Source: Vicinamibacterales bacterium (GTDB lineage Bacteria > Acidobacteriota > Vicinamibacteria > Vicinamibacterales > UBA8438). Taken from it: 64,000 bases of DNA. Under the pieces are notes generated by a model. The model saw nothing but the letters and a program-made list of their open reading frames with translations, did no database searches and was not told the origin of the DNA. The position numbers and the translations under genes were made by a program. The stretch covers positions 1-64,000 of the forward strand of contig JAPYUM010000008.1 in the NCBI GenBank assembly GCA_029940535.1, read 5' to 3'. This document shows, one piece after another, positions 1-11,060 of the stretch; within the stretch, counting starts at the first letter, position 1; every line of letters starts with the position of its first letter.

Positions 1-43
1 TGCCAGTCGGAGCTTACACGCTGACGGGTTGAGCGAAGGCTGG

Positions 44-130
44 CGGAGGGACAGGGATTCGAACCCTGGAGACGCTTTCACGTCTAGCGGTTTTCAAGAC
101 CGCCGCCTTCAACCACTCGGCCATCCCTCC
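44..130 (-). tRNA. tRNA-Ser (anticodon UGA); CCA appears encoded at 43-41
   Basis: Reverse complement reads GGAGGGATGGCCGAGTGGTTGAAGGCGGCGGTCTTGAAAACCGCTAGACGTGAAAGCGTCTCCAGGGTTCGAATCCCTGTCCCTCCG-CCA: class II tRNA with a long variable arm, TTCGAAT T-loop and acceptor stem GGAGGGA/TCCCTCC; anticodon loop CTTGAAA. Confidence 0.95.
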
Positions 131-164
131 CCGGGCAGGTCTGAAGACCCGCGGCTACGTGCCT

Positions 165-1451
165 TCATTGTGGCTCGATGACCTCCAGGCCGTGCATATA
201 AGGGCGAAGGGCATCTGGGATCTGGGCCGAGCCGTCGGCTTGCTGGTAGTTCTCGAGAATCGCGAGCAGGGTACGTCCAACCGCGAGGCCTGATCCGTTT
301 AGGGTGTGAACATGTTCGGCCTTGCCCTTGCCGTCGGGTCGGAACTTGATGTTGGCGCGCCTGGCCTGGAACGCCTCCGTGTTGCTGCACGACGAAATCT
401 CTCGGTATTTCTGCTGCCCGGGCAACCACACTTCAATGTCGTAGGTCTTGGCGGCCGCGAACCCCATGTCGCGGGTGCAGAGGACGACCGTGCGGTAGGC
501 AAGACCCAGACGCTGCAGGACGGTCTCGGCGTGCGTCGTCAGCTGCTCCAAGACGTCATACGACTGGTCGGGCCGGGTGTAGGCGACCATCTCCACCTTG
601 TCGAACTGGTGCTGACGAATGAGACCACGGACATCGGCGCCGTAGGAGCCGGCCTCGCTCCGGAAACAGGGCGTATAAGCGGTGTACCGGAGCGGAAGTG
701 CGCGACCGTCGAGAATCTCTCCGCGGTGTAGATTGGCCAGCGGGACCTCGGCTGTCGGGATCAGATACAGGTTCCAGTCGCCTGCGATCTTGAACAGGTC
801 GTCTTCGAATTTCGGAAGCTGTCCGGTGCCGACCAGGGAATCGGGGTTGGCGAGGAACGGAGGTGCAATCTCGATGTAGCCGTGCTCGGTGGCGTGCAGG
901 TCGAGCATGAAATTGATGAGCGCCCGCGACAGCCTGGCCCCGGCACCTCGGAGGACGGAGAATCGCGCACCTGCCAGTTTCGCGCCGCGCTCGAAGTCGA
1001 TGATCCCAAGCGCCGGGCCGAGCTCGGCGTGAGACAGCGGAGCGAAGTCAAAGGTGGGTGGCTCGCCGTGACGGCGGACCTCGACGTTGTCTGCCTCGCC
1101 CACCCCGATCGGTACCGACTCGTGCGCGAGATTCGGCAACTTGAGCAGGAGCGCGTGGCGCGCCTGTTCCACCTGGTCGAGTCGAGTCTCCTCGGTCTCG
1201 ATGGTGGCGGTGTGCACCTGGCCAGCCTCCATCAACGCGTCGGTCGGCTGGCCATCCCGTTTGGCTTTCCCGATCTGCACCCCGAGCGCCTTCTTGGCGT
1301 GCCGCGCAGCTTCGAGTCCGGGGAGGATGGCGCGCCGTTCGTGGTCGAGTCGACGCAGCTCGCCCACGAGGTCGTCGAGGCCGTCCCCTCGCTGGGCGAG
1401 GCGCGTGCCGACGTCCGAGGCCTCGTCACGAAGCAGGGCGGGATCGAGCAT
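165..1451 (-). CDS. serS: Seryl-tRNA synthetase
   Basis: N-terminal MLDPALLRD..., motif region [27 protein letters not shown], ...[23 protein letters not shown]... Confidence 0.97.
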   Translation of the reverse strand: MLDPALLRDEASDVGTRLAQRGDGLDDLVGELRRLDHERRAILPGLEAARHAKKALGVQIGKAKRDGQPTDALMEAGQVHTATIETEETRLDQVEQARHALLLKLPNLAHESVPIGVGEADNVEVRRHGEPPTFDFAPLSHAELGPALGIIDFERGAKLAGARFSVLRGAGARLSRALINFMLDLHATEHGYIEIAPPFLANPDSLVGTGQLPKFEDDLFKIAGDWNLYLIPTAEVPLANLHRGEILDGRALPLRYTAYTPCFRSEAGSYGADVRGLIRQHQFDKVEMVAYTRPDQSYDVLEQLTTHAETVLQRLGLAYRTVVLCTRDMGFAAAKTYDIEVWLPGQQKYREISSCSNTEAFQARRANIKFRPDGKGKAEHVHTLNGSGLAVGRTLLAILENYQQADGSAQIPDALRPYMHGLEVIEPQ

Positions 1452-1466
1452 GGTGGGACGGGGGCG

Positions 1467-1820
1467 TCAGTCGCTGGACGACGAGCCGTTCTTGCTTGAG
1501 GTGGCGGAGCTGGAAGAGGCCGACGCGTCCGAGCTCTTCGTGGTCTTCGAGTCGCCGTTCTGTGTTTTCTTGGTGTCGGTTTTGGTGCTCTTCTCGTCCG
1601 ACGACTTCCCTGCCTCGGAGGCCTCGGTGTCGGACCGGCCCTTGTTTGCGTAGTCGGTGACGTACCAGCCCGTGCCCTTGAATTGAATGGCCGGGGACGA
1701 GACGAGCTTCCGAATGACCCCGTCACACTTCGGGCAGACGGTCAGCGGCGGGTCGGAGAATTTTCGGATCCGCTCGAAACGGTGCCCGCACGCGTCGCAC
1801 TGGTATTCGTAGAGTGGCAT
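1467..1820 (-). CDS. FmdB family zinc-ribbon protein with Ser/Lys/Asp-rich tail
   Basis: MPLYEYQCDACGHRFERIRKFSDPPLTVCPKCDGVIRKLVSSPAIQFKGTGWYVTDYA is typical of FmdB/CxxC_CxxC_SSSS proteins. Confidence 0.9.
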   Translation of the reverse strand: MPLYEYQCDACGHRFERIRKFSDPPLTVCPKCDGVIRKLVSSPAIQFKGTGWYVTDYANKGRSDTEASEAGKSSDEKSTKTDTKKTQNGDSKTTKSSDASASSSSATSSKNGSSSSD

Positions 1821-1896
1821 GTGATGCTGTGTTCGGCTCCTGGTGTGCTGGGATCGACGGCGGAACAGGTGATGGTACCGGCTGGCCGGAGAGGCG

Positions 1897-3558
1897 TCAA
1901 TCCAACAACTCGTCGCCGGTATCCCCTAGCAGCAGCGTACGATGGAGCCAGATCGGAACCGACCCATGCCCGAGCAAGCGGTCGTGGAATGACTTGAGCG
2001 AGAACGACGAACCCTCGCGGGCCTGGAGGTCCGCGCGGAGCTTGCGCAACATGAGTCGCCCGGCGGCGGACAGGACGTAGGCTGGGTCAAACGTCCCTCG
2101 CGCCGCTTCGCGCCGCGCGTGGCCCTCGTCCAGATGGGCTTCGTCCCGGAAGAATCGGACACCCTGCTCGACGGACATGTCTTCGGTATGCAGGCGTATC
2201 CCGACAACCATCCGCGCCAGGCGCAGCAACACTTCGGCGGTCTGGCCGAGCTCGATATGGTCGTTGTCTTTCGCGAAACCCTCTTCCACCATCATCTGCT
2301 CGCAGTAGTGTGCCCACCCCTCCACGAAGGATACGGGGGCGAACAGGGTCGACTTCCGGACGATCCGTTCGATCCCGCGCTGATGGCAGCTGCGGAGAAA
2401 GTGACCCGGGTAGGCCTCGTGCACGGAGACTGACCAGAGGGATGCCACGTTGAGGTCACGCAGATGTTGTTCGGCGCGCTCGGCAGACCACGACGGATGG
2501 GCGTCAGTCACGCAGTAGTACGAGGGCAACGATTTCAACTCGAACGGACCTGGACTCCACACACTGGCGGCCGTCCAGCGATAGAAGTCCGGGGTCGAGG
2601 CCACGATGATCGGCTCGGCGTCGGGGACGGTCACGATCGCGTGGCGCTCAACAAAGGCCCGGAGGTCGTCGAGCTGGGTGCGCACTGTCTTGACCAGGTC
2701 GCCGGCCGCGGGGTGCTGTGCCTTCACGCCGGACCACACCGCCGTGGCGTCGGCCGTCGGGTCAATTCTCGCGGCCACCTCCCTGAACTGTCCCTGGGCA
2801 CGGACCAACTCGCCTTCGGCGATGGCGAGCAGCCGCTCGGCACTGACGGCGACGCCATCCTGATGTCGCAACCGGCCTTCAAAGCGTTCGCGACCGAGCC
2901 GGAAGGTCGCGCGACTGTGAGGCGCCTGGGTGTCGCGCAGGTGGGTGGTATACCGCCGGATGGCGTCGGTGGCCTCGGTCGCCGCGTCGGCGAGGTCGCC
3001 GAGCAGGTGCAGATCTGCCAGCTGCCGGAAAGCTCGGGGCAAGTCGCGTTCGATGAACGTCACGACCCCGTCGAGGGTCTCGGCTCCCGTCTTGATGAAG
3101 ATGCCGGGCGGGTCTTCGACGTTGGTCTGTGCGGCCTCGATGAACCGGGGCGTCTGACGTAACTTGGAGACCACGCGGCGGGCGCGCTCCTCGACCGGCG
3201 CGAAATCGAACAACGCCTGGCGGGCGAGCGTGGTAGACAGCAGTGCGGCGTAGAACTGCGGGTCACGCTCCCACGGGCGGACTTCCTCGAGCTCGAAGAT
3301 CCGGCCTCGGATGTCATCGGCGAGCATGCGGCGCTCAAGCTGCTCCTCGGCGGTCAGGCTGCGAGTGGAAATCCGGTCAAGACGGCGCGCGAATCCGCCC
3401 AGTTCGTGCCCTTGGGTCTCGATGGCGGCTCGGGAGAGGTCCTCGAGGCGGTCGTCGTGCGTGTGGACTCCGTCGGAGGCCGCAGCGCCGGGGGCGCTCT
3501 CGTGCAGAAAGTCCAGGTACTGGCCGGCTAGATGTGACAGGGGTTCGGTCGTGTACAT
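1897..3558 (-). CDS. DUF885 family protein (putative metallopeptidase-like)
   Basis: 553 aa ORF with ...SVHEAYPGHFLRSCHQR (HExxPGH), VEGWAHYCEQMMVEEGF, typical of DUF885. Confidence 0.85.
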   Translation of the reverse strand: MYTTEPLSHLAGQYLDFLHESAPGAAASDGVHTHDDRLEDLSRAAIETQGHELGGFARRLDRISTRSLTAEEQLERRMLADDIRGRIFELEEVRPWERDPQFYAALLSTTLARQALFDFAPVEERARRVVSKLRQTPRFIEAAQTNVEDPPGIFIKTGAETLDGVVTFIERDLPRAFRQLADLHLLGDLADAATEATDAIRRYTTHLRDTQAPHSRATFRLGRERFEGRLRHQDGVAVSAERLLAIAEGELVRAQGQFREVAARIDPTADATAVWSGVKAQHPAAGDLVKTVRTQLDDLRAFVERHAIVTVPDAEPIIVASTPDFYRWTAASVWSPGPFELKSLPSYYCVTDAHPSWSAERAEQHLRDLNVASLWSVSVHEAYPGHFLRSCHQRGIERIVRKSTLFAPVSFVEGWAHYCEQMMVEEGFAKDNDHIELGQTAEVLLRLARMVVGIRLHTEDMSVEQGVRFFRDEAHLDEGHARREAARGTFDPAYVLSAAGRLMLRKLRADLQAREGSSFSLKSFHDRLLGHGSVPIWLHRTLLLGDTGDELLD

Positions 3559-3746
3559 GCGTGATCGGCGCGACGCCTCCGTGACCCGGTTCCGGTCGGT
3601 CTTCCGCAGAGCCCGGGTTGGTCAGCACGGCGGGGCTCAAAACGGTGCAGCACCCTGAATGTTACAGTAAGGACCCGCTCAGGAATACGTTGTCTACATC
3701 TGGGCGTCGAAGCGCCCGGCTCCTCGCGGGCCGTCCGCGTCCCGTG

Positions 3747-4580
3747 ATGTCTGGCACGCTCTATCTGGTCGCTACCCCGATCGGGAACCTGGAGGACATC
3801 ACCCTCCGCGCGATCAGAATTCTCGGCGACGTCGACCTGATCGCCGCCGAGGACACCCGACACACCGCGAAGCTGTTGAGGCATCACGGGATCAGCACCA
3901 AGACCACCAGCCTGCACGAGCACAACGAACGACAGAAATCGCCGGGGCTGGTGGCCCGTCTTCTCGAGGGTTCATCGATCGCGCTCCTGTCTGACGCGGG
4001 GACCCCGGTCGTGTCAGATCCCGGTTTGGTGCTTGTGCGTCAAGCGCTTGACGCCCAGGTCCAGGTTGTACCCCTACCAGGGCCGTCAGCGGTAATTGCC
4101 GCCCTGGTTGCTTCGGGTGCGCCTTCGCACAGTTTTACTTTTGTCGGGTTTCCTCCTCGTAGGTCAAATGATAGAAAAAAATGGTGCCTGGATCTGGCGC
4201 CTGAGACGCGCACGCTTATTTTCTTTGAATCGCCGCATCGTATCCGCGCCACGTTGCGAATTGCACGCGATTGCTGGGGTGACCGTCGAGTCTCCATCTG
4301 CCGGGAGCTCACAAAAATCCATGAAGAATTGGTCACTAGACCTATTTCGGAACACATCAACACGATTACGTCACCGCGAGGCGAGTACACCTGCGTGGTC
4401 TGGCCTCCACTGCCGTCGGTTCCTGCCCCGCTAGCACTGCCGACACACGCGATCTTGCAGGACGAATTCAGCCAAACGACAGAAAAAGTGGGATCTCGAC
4501 GGACGGCGCTGAAAGCGATGGCAAAGAAATACGGCCTCAGCACCCGAGACATGTACACCGAACTCCACGAGTCGATATAA
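3747..4580 (+). CDS. rsmI: 16S rRNA (cytidine(1402)-2'-O)-methyltransferase
   Basis: MSGTLYLVATPIGNLEDITLRAIRILGDVDLIAAEDTRHTAKLL...LLSDAGTPVVSDPG; start moved from the ORF-track start to ATG 3747. Confidence 0.93.
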   Translation: MSGTLYLVATPIGNLEDITLRAIRILGDVDLIAAEDTRHTAKLLRHHGISTKTTSLHEHNERQKSPGLVARLLEGSSIALLSDAGTPVVSDPGLVLVRQALDAQVQVVPLPGPSAVIAALVASGAPSHSFTFVGFPPRRSNDRKKWCLDLAPETRTLIFFESPHRIRATLRIARDCWGDRRVSICRELTKIHEELVTRPISEHINTITSPRGEYTCVVWPPLPSVPAPLALPTHAILQDEFSQTTEKVGSRRTALKAMAKKYGLSTRDMYTELHESI

Positions 4581-4723
4581 ATTGGTCTAAAGACCAAAAC
4601 ATGGCATCTGGCATCAAGCCATCAGGGGTACCTTGACCGACCTGCAGCCGTTTGTTAACGTTGCCGGTCGATCCAATCATCGTGCGCCAGACCCCGCCCG
4701 ACGGCGGCAACGAAGGAGACCGA

Positions 4724-5356
4724 ATGGCCAAGCAGCGACGCCCCGCGGCACGCGCCGCCGCGACCAAGACTGCGGCTCGAACAAAGCGGCCCAAGGTCGT
4801 CACCGCGTCGAAACGCACGACAGCTGGCACTCGCAAGCACCCATCCCGCTCGCCGGCGGTGGTGAATATCGGGGTCGCGTATGCCAAGGCGGTCGCGTTG
4901 TACGAGAAGGGGCTCAAGGCCCTCCAACGTCACCGCTACGACGCGGCATCCACTGCGTTCCAGCAGCTCTTCGAACGCTATCCGGACGAGCGGGAATTGC
5001 ACGAACGCGCGCGTTTGTACATCGCGGTGTGCGAGCGAGCGACCGGTCCACAAGCAAGGCCACCGAAGGGCGCCGACGAAAGAATTCTGGCCGCGACCAT
5101 GGCGCTCAATCGTCATGATGTCGACGATGCACTCGCACTGCTCCGCACCGCCGCGGCCGCAGATTCGAACAACGATCACGTGCACTACATGCTGGCGCTC
5201 GCGCATGCCCAGCGGGCTGACGCGGACACGGCGGGACGGCACTTGAGCAAGGCGATTGCACTCAATCCACGAAACCGGCTCAATGCGAAACACGAGACCG
5301 ATTTCGACCCCATCCGGGGAAGTCAGCCCTTCCTTGATGCGATCGAGACCCCGTAG
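4724..5356 (+). CDS. Tetratricopeptide-repeat-like protein with basic Ala/Lys N-terminus
   Basis: MAKQRRPAARAAATKTAARTKRPKVV..., helical repeats (YEKGLKALQRHRYDAASTAFQQLFERYPDE...; HYMLALAHAQRADADTAGRHLSKAIALNPRN). Confidence 0.7.
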   Translation: MAKQRRPAARAAATKTAARTKRPKVVTASKRTTAGTRKHPSRSPAVVNIGVAYAKAVALYEKGLKALQRHRYDAASTAFQQLFERYPDERELHERARLYIAVCERATGPQARPPKGADERILAATMALNRHDVDDALALLRTAAAADSNNDHVHYMLALAHAQRADADTAGRHLSKAIALNPRNRLNAKHETDFDPIRGSQPFLDAIETP

Positions 5357-5415
5357 ACCCCTCGGGTCTCAGCTGACGGCGCCCGCCGCCGAATCGATTA
5401 GACTGGGCGAGGATA

Positions 5416-6861
5416 GTGTCCAGTCAGCGTGATGCACCGCGAATTACGCTGACCGGACACAAGCAAGCGGCTGCACAAATGTCATGTCACGTCCTGATTC
5501 TGGCGGCCGGGCAAGGCACCCGGATGCGGTCGTCACGGCCCAAAGCACTGCATCGGCTGGCCGGGCTGACATTGATTGAACATGTCCTTCGGGCGGCGGA
5601 GGCGATGAATCCAACCACCACGGGGGTCGTGGTCGGGCACCAGGCAACTCAGGTGCAGGCGGGACTGGTCGACCGCTCGTCGCTCCGATTCGCGGTGCAA
5701 TCGGAACAGTTCGGGACCGGTCACGCGTTGCTTCAGGCCGCTCCGATGTTCCAGGGACAGCGCGGCACGCTGGTGGTACTGTCCGGCGACGTGCCATTGG
5801 TGCGAGCCGCCACACTCGAGCGGCTGGTCGCCACGCATGAAAGGGCCAAGGCCGCCGTCACCGTGGTGACGGCACATGTGGCGCGTCCGTACGGATATGG
5901 GCGCATTGTCCGGACCGAAGGTCGACTTACCGGGATCGTCGAGGAGCGAGATGCGTCGAACGCGCAGCGGCAACTGAAAGAGATCAACAGCGGAATCTAC
6001 GCGTTCGATCTCGAGCCGCTCTTTGACGCCCTCCACGAGATTCCACGCGGCGGCGCCGTCAACGAGATCTATCTGCCCGGACTCGTGACGATCTATCGGG
6101 GCCGCGGGTGGCTGGTCGAGACCATTGAGGTGTCGGACCCCGACGAGGTGCGCGGCATCAACAGCCAAACCGAGTTGGCGGAGGTCAGACGGATCGTGAG
6201 ACAGAGCAAGAACGAAGAGTTGATGGCGGCGGGGGTCACGATCGAAGACCCCGCCACCACCTACGTCGACGTGGACGTCACCGTGGGTCCAGATACGGTG
6301 ATTCACCCAGGTGTGTTTCTCGAGGGTCGGACGAGGGTCGGGGCCCGGTGTGAATTGCACGCGGGCGTTCGGATCGTCGATTCGACGCTTGAAGACGGCG
6401 TGCTGGTCAACAACCATTGTGTCATCCGGCGCACCCGGGTCGCTGAGGGCGCTCAAGTGGGGCCGTTCGCCCATTTGCGAGAGGGCACGGTGGTCGGAGC
6501 CGAGGCGAAGATCGGCAACTTCGTCGAAACAAAAAAAACGTCGTTGGGGCGCGGGTCAAAGGCGAGTCACCTGACGTATCTGGGCGACACCTCGGTGGGC
6601 GACGGCGCCAATGTTGGCGCCGGGACGATCACCTGCAACTATGACGGCGTGAACAAGCACGCGACCGCGATTGGGCACAACGCCTTCATCGGCAGCGGCA
6701 CGCAGTTGGTGGCGCCGGTCTCCGTGGGCGACGGCGCCTACATCGGAGCCGGTTCCTGTATCACGGAGGACGTCCCGGCCGGCGCCCTCGGCGTGGCCCG
6801 CGCTCGGCAGGTCAACAAGACCGAGTGGGTCGGCCGCCGCCGGGACGAACCGGACTCGTAG
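5416..6861 (+). CDS. glmU: Bifunctional UDP-N-acetylglucosamine pyrophosphorylase / glucosamine-1-phosphate N-acetyltransferase
   Basis: [24 protein letters not shown] at the N-terminus and left-handed beta-helix hexapeptides; true start may be internal ([11 protein letters not shown]). Confidence 0.95.
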   Translation: MSSQRDAPRITLTGHKQAAAQMSCHVLILAAGQGTRMRSSRPKALHRLAGLTLIEHVLRAAEAMNPTTTGVVVGHQATQVQAGLVDRSSLRFAVQSEQFGTGHALLQAAPMFQGQRGTLVVLSGDVPLVRAATLERLVATHERAKAAVTVVTAHVARPYGYGRIVRTEGRLTGIVEERDASNAQRQLKEINSGIYAFDLEPLFDALHEIPRGGAVNEIYLPGLVTIYRGRGWLVETIEVSDPDEVRGINSQTELAEVRRIVRQSKNEELMAAGVTIEDPATTYVDVDVTVGPDTVIHPGVFLEGRTRVGARCELHAGVRIVDSTLEDGVLVNNHCVIRRTRVAEGAQVGPFAHLREGTVVGAEAKIGNFVETKKTSLGRGSKASHLTYLGDTSVGDGANVGAGTITCNYDGVNKHATAIGHNAFIGSGTQLVAPVSVGDGAYIGAGSCITEDVPAGALGVARARQVNKTEWVGRRRDEPDS

Positions 6862-6889
6862 CGGACTCAGGACACCAGGCTCGACGTTT

Positions 6890-8731
6890 ATGTGCGGCAT
6901 CATCGGTTACATCGGGGACAAGCCGGTCGTTCCGGTCCTGATCGAGGGACTGCGACGACTGGAGTACCGCGGCTACGACTCCGCCGGCATCGCCCTCGTG
7001 GGTGACGGGCTCGAGATTCGGCGCAGTGCCGGCAAGCTGGCCTGTCTAGAGGAAGTGATTGCCGCCCAGCCGGTGGACGGCGACTACGGCCTGGGCCACA
7101 CCCGGTGGGCCACCCACGGACGGGCCACCGAGGAGAACGCCCACCCTCACCGTGATTGCACTGGCCGGATCGTGGTCGTGCACAACGGCATCATCGAGAA
7201 CTACCTGGATCTGAAACACGCGCTCGAGGCGGACGGACACCACTTCCAGACCGAAACCGACACCGAAGTGCTCGCCCACCTGGTCGAGCGAGAAATGCGC
7301 GACGACGGGCTCGAGTGTGCGGTGCGACGCGCACTGGTCGCTGTCAGGGGACTCTTCGGGCTGGTCCTGCTCAGCGCCGACGATCCGCAGAAACTGGTCG
7401 CGGTGCGCAACGGACCGCCGATCTTGGTCGGGCTGGGCGACCAGGAATTCTTCGTCGCCTCGGATGTGCCGGCCATTCTGAGCCATACCCGTGATGTCGT
7501 CTTTCTGGGAGACCAGGAGATGGCCGTCATCACCCGCGCCGGGGTCGAGTTCACTGACTTCGACGGCGCTGCGGTGCAGACGACGACCCAGCGCATCACC
7601 TGGGACCCGGTGATGGCCGAGAAGGCCGGCTACAAGCATTTCATGTTGAAAGAGATCTTCGAGCAGCCGTGGGCGGCTCAGGAGACCGTGCTGGGGCGCA
7701 CGTCGCTCGAGTCAGGCCAGGTCTTCCTCGGTGAACTCGAGATTCCTGAAGCGCGGCTGCGCGCCGTGGAGCGGATCGTCCTGCTGGCGTGCGGCACATC
7801 CTGGCATGCGGCGCTCGTCGGCAAGTTCGTGATCGAGCAACTGGCGGGCATACCGGTAGAGGTCGACTACGGGTCGGAGTATCGCTATCGCGACCCGATC
7901 GTGACCGCCGCGACCCTCGCGATCGTCATCACCCAATCAGGCGAGACGGCGGACACGCTGGCCGCGCTGCGCGAGGCCCGCCGGAAGGACGCGGTCAGCA
8001 TCGCCATCTGCAACGTGGTGGGAAGCATGGCGACCCGCGAAGCCGATGCCACGGTGTACACACATGCCGGTCCGGAGATCGGCGTCGCGTCCACCAAGGC
8101 ATTCACGTCGCAACTCGTGGCGTTCCACGTGCTGGCGCTGTATCTGGCCCAGGTGCGAGGGACTCTGGCTCCCGACGTAGCGCGGGGCCATCTCGAAGAC
8201 CTGAACCACCTGCCCCGGTTGCTCGAGCAGGCGCTCAGGTGCGATGAGGCGATTCAGGACGTGGCGCGACGCTTCCATACTCATCGTAACTTTCTGTACC
8301 TGGGGCGTGGCATCAACTACCCGATCGCGCTCGAAGGCGCGCTGAAGCTCAAAGAGATTTCCTACATTCACGCGGAGGGCTATCCGGCCGGAGAAATGAA
8401 ACATGGCCCGATCGCCCTCATCGACGAAGACATGCCGGTGGTCGCCTTGCTGCCGTCGGGTCCAGTGTTTGAGAAGATGGCGTCAAACCTGCAGCAGGCC
8501 AAGACTCGGGGTGGGGCCATCATCGCGGTCACCAACACCAGTCACGAGGAGATCACCCCCCTCATCGACCCGTCCCGGGATGCCATCATTGCGATTCCCG
8601 ATTCACCGCCGCTTCTCACCCCCATTGTGATGGTGGTGCCGCTGCAACTGCTCGCATACCATATCGCCGTCCGGCGTGGCTGTGATGTGGACCAGCCGCG
8701 CAACTTGGCGAAGAGTGTCACGGTCGAGTGA
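6890..8731 (+). CDS. glmS: Glutamine--fructose-6-phosphate aminotransferase (isomerizing)
   Basis: [36 protein letters not shown]...; C-terminal [11 protein letters not shown]; start set at ATG 6890. Confidence 0.97.
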   Translation: MCGIIGYIGDKPVVPVLIEGLRRLEYRGYDSAGIALVGDGLEIRRSAGKLACLEEVIAAQPVDGDYGLGHTRWATHGRATEENAHPHRDCTGRIVVVHNGIIENYLDLKHALEADGHHFQTETDTEVLAHLVEREMRDDGLECAVRRALVAVRGLFGLVLLSADDPQKLVAVRNGPPILVGLGDQEFFVASDVPAILSHTRDVVFLGDQEMAVITRAGVEFTDFDGAAVQTTTQRITWDPVMAEKAGYKHFMLKEIFEQPWAAQETVLGRTSLESGQVFLGELEIPEARLRAVERIVLLACGTSWHAALVGKFVIEQLAGIPVEVDYGSEYRYRDPIVTAATLAIVITQSGETADTLAALREARRKDAVSIAICNVVGSMATREADATVYTHAGPEIGVASTKAFTSQLVAFHVLALYLAQVRGTLAPDVARGHLEDLNHLPRLLEQALRCDEAIQDVARRFHTHRNFLYLGRGINYPIALEGALKLKEISYIHAEGYPAGEMKHGPIALIDEDMPVVALLPSGPVFEKMASNLQQAKTRGGAIIAVTNTSHEEITPLIDPSRDAIIAIPDSPPLLTPIVMVVPLQLLAYHIAVRRGCDVDQPRNLAKSVTVE

Positions 8732-8759
8732 CCGAGCCCACCGCCTGGCCCGTCCCAGT

Positions 8760-11024
8760 ATGGACTTCCTGGAGCAATTGAACCCGGAGCAGCGGGCGGC
8801 GGTCGTGCAGACCGAGGGACCGCTGTTGATTCTGGCCGGGGCCGGATCGGGAAAGACCCGCGTCATCTCCTCTCGCGTGGCCTACCTGGTTGGCGAGGGA
8901 CACGCCGAACCGGACGAGGTCCTGGCCGTCACCTTCACGAACAAGGCGGCGGCCGAGATGCGAGAACGGGTGGCGCGGCTCCTGGCTGCCGATTGCAGCC
9001 GGCTCTGGGTGTCAACGTTCCACTCCTTCTGTGCTCGTCTCCTCAGACGCGAGGGACCGGCCATTGGCCTGTCCCGCGACTTCGTGATCTATGACTCAGC
9101 AGACCAATTGGCCGTGGTGCGGCGCGCGCTCCGGAACCTGAACATCGACGACAAGGTGCTGCCGGCCCGGCAGGCACTGTCCATCATCAGCCAGGCGAAG
9201 AACCAGATGACCGACCCGGAGTCGCTCCGGAACGAGGGCTGGAGCGCTCGGGGCGAGATGGCGGCCAAGGTGTTCGAGCGATACCGTCGGGCGCTCGATG
9301 ACGCCAACGCGCTCGATTTCGACGACTTGTTGCTCCGCGCGGTCGACCTGTTCGCCACCGTTGAACCGGTCAAGCGACGGTACACCGAGCGGTTCCGGTT
9401 CATCATGGTCGACGAGTACCAGGACACGAATCAGCCGCAGTACACGCTGATTCGGCATCTCGCCGACCAGCATCGCAACCTCTGCGTGGTGGGAGACCCG
9501 GACCAGTCCATCTACAAATGGCGCGGCGCCGACCTCCGTAACATCATGGACTTCGAGCAGGACTTCCCCGAGGCCACCGTCGTCCGCCTCGAGCAGAACT
9601 ACCGCTCGACCCAGGTCATTTTGGACGCCGCGTCGGCCGTCATCAGACAGAACCGCAACCGCAAGGAGAAGCGCCTGTGGACCGACCGCACCGGCGGATC
9701 GTCGCTCAGATACTTCCGCGGAGGTGACGAGCTCGAAGAGGCGGATTGGATCACCAGTCGGCTGGGCGAGGCGCTCGCGGCCGACGAAGAACTGATCGGC
9801 GTGCTGTACCGCACCAACGCGCAGTCACGCGCATTGGAAGACGCCCTGCTCAGACAGGGGACGGCGTACAAGATCATCGGCGGCGTCCGGTTCTACGAAC
9901 GCAAAGAGGTCAAAGACGCCCTGTCCTACCTCCGGCTGTTGATGAATCCAGACGATGACGTCAGCCTGCGACGGGTCGTCAACGTGCCTGCCCGCGGCAT
10001 CGGAAAAGGCGTCATGACCGCCCTCGAAGCGCTGGATCCGCGGGCGCCAGACACCGGGCCGCTGTTTGCCGGCACAGAGGTAGACCCCGGCGCGGCGGGG
10101 TCGCTGTGGCGGCGTCTGGGTCGCGCGCTCGACGAAAAGCTGCTACCAACCCGTGGCTTGACCGCACTCCGACATTTCCGCGATCTCATTCGTAGGCTCA
10201 GCGACATCGCCACTCAGGAGCCGGTCTCCGACGTGTTGGGCAAGCTGCTCGACCAGAGTGGCTACCTCAAGGATCTTCGAGATCAAGAAACCGAAGAGGC
10301 TGAGGGGCGACTGGCCAACCTGATGGAACTGGTCTCGGCCGCGCGCGACTACGAACTGCGAGACCCGGATCCGTCGCTCGCCGGATTCGTTGACCGGCTG
10401 GCGCTGCTCTCGGAGACAGACGAGGACAACGCCGGTGGGGCTCCGGAAGCGCGGGTCTGGCTGATGACCCTGCACGCCGCAAAGGGTCTCGAGTTCCCGG
10501 TCGTGTTCATGGTCGGGATGGAGGAGGGACTCTTCCCCCACATGCGCTCGCGCGACGACGACGAGGCGCTCGAGGAGGAACGTCGCCTCTGCTATGTCGG
10601 GATGACGCGAGCAAAGACACGTCTCATTCTGACGAGCGCGGCTCGCCGACGCGTCTTTGGCGAATATCAGGCTTCTGAGCCATCGCGCTTTCTCAGCGAG
10701 ATCCCAGCCGAGCTGGTGGAGGTGGTGCAACCGGTCTTCTCCACCCCGGCGCGGGTGCCCACGACGTTCGGGCGGGCGCGGCGAGGACGGAGCCGGACGC
10801 AGGCGGACCCAGAGATTCAACCGGACTACGGCTATGCGTACGAAGACGAGGACCAGTCCGTCATCAGTGTCAGTCCGGGCACGCGTGTACGCCACGCCAC
10901 GTTCGGGGTGGGGACCATCCTCTCGGTCGAGCCGCTGACCGACGACATGAAGCTCACGGTGCACTTCAACGACGTCGGCCGAAAAACCCTGCGAGCCAAA
11001 TTCGCAAAACTCACCCTGGCATAG
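8760..11024 (+). CDS. UvrD/PcrA-type ATP-dependent DNA helicase
   Basis: MDFLEQLNPEQRAAVVQTEGPLLILAGAGSGKTRVI, VDEYQDTNQPQY, GDPDQSIYKWRGA, LMTLHAAKGLEFPVVF. Confidence 0.95.
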   Translation: MDFLEQLNPEQRAAVVQTEGPLLILAGAGSGKTRVISSRVAYLVGEGHAEPDEVLAVTFTNKAAAEMRERVARLLAADCSRLWVSTFHSFCARLLRREGPAIGLSRDFVIYDSADQLAVVRRALRNLNIDDKVLPARQALSIISQAKNQMTDPESLRNEGWSARGEMAAKVFERYRRALDDANALDFDDLLLRAVDLFATVEPVKRRYTERFRFIMVDEYQDTNQPQYTLIRHLADQHRNLCVVGDPDQSIYKWRGADLRNIMDFEQDFPEATVVRLEQNYRSTQVILDAASAVIRQNRNRKEKRLWTDRTGGSSLRYFRGGDELEEADWITSRLGEALAADEELIGVLYRTNAQSRALEDALLRQGTAYKIIGGVRFYERKEVKDALSYLRLLMNPDDDVSLRRVVNVPARGIGKGVMTALEALDPRAPDTGPLFAGTEVDPGAAGSLWRRLGRALDEKLLPTRGLTALRHFRDLIRRLSDIATQEPVSDVLGKLLDQSGYLKDLRDQETEEAEGRLANLMELVSAARDYELRDPDPSLAGFVDRLALLSETDEDNAGGAPEARVWLMTLHAAKGLEFPVVFMVGMEEGLFPHMRSRDDDEALEEERRLCYVGMTRAKTRLILTSAARRRVFGEYQASEPSRFLSEIPAELVEVVQPVFSTPARVPTTFGRARRGRSRTQADPEIQPDYGYAYEDEDQSVISVSPGTRVRHATFGVGTILSVEPLTDDMKLTVHFNDVGRKTLRAKFAKLTLA

Positions 11025-11060
11025 CGGGGCGGACCTCCTCGGACGGGGGCTGCGCCCCGT

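Noticed and set aside
44-130. tRNA at the left edge as tRNA-Sec
   Set aside because: Anticodon is UGA (Ser), not UCA, and the acceptor/D-arm features are ordinary tRNA-Ser.
4581-4597. TTGGTCTAAAGACCAA palindrome after rsmI
   Set aside because: Short hairpin without U-tract; could be an operator but there is no supporting second site.
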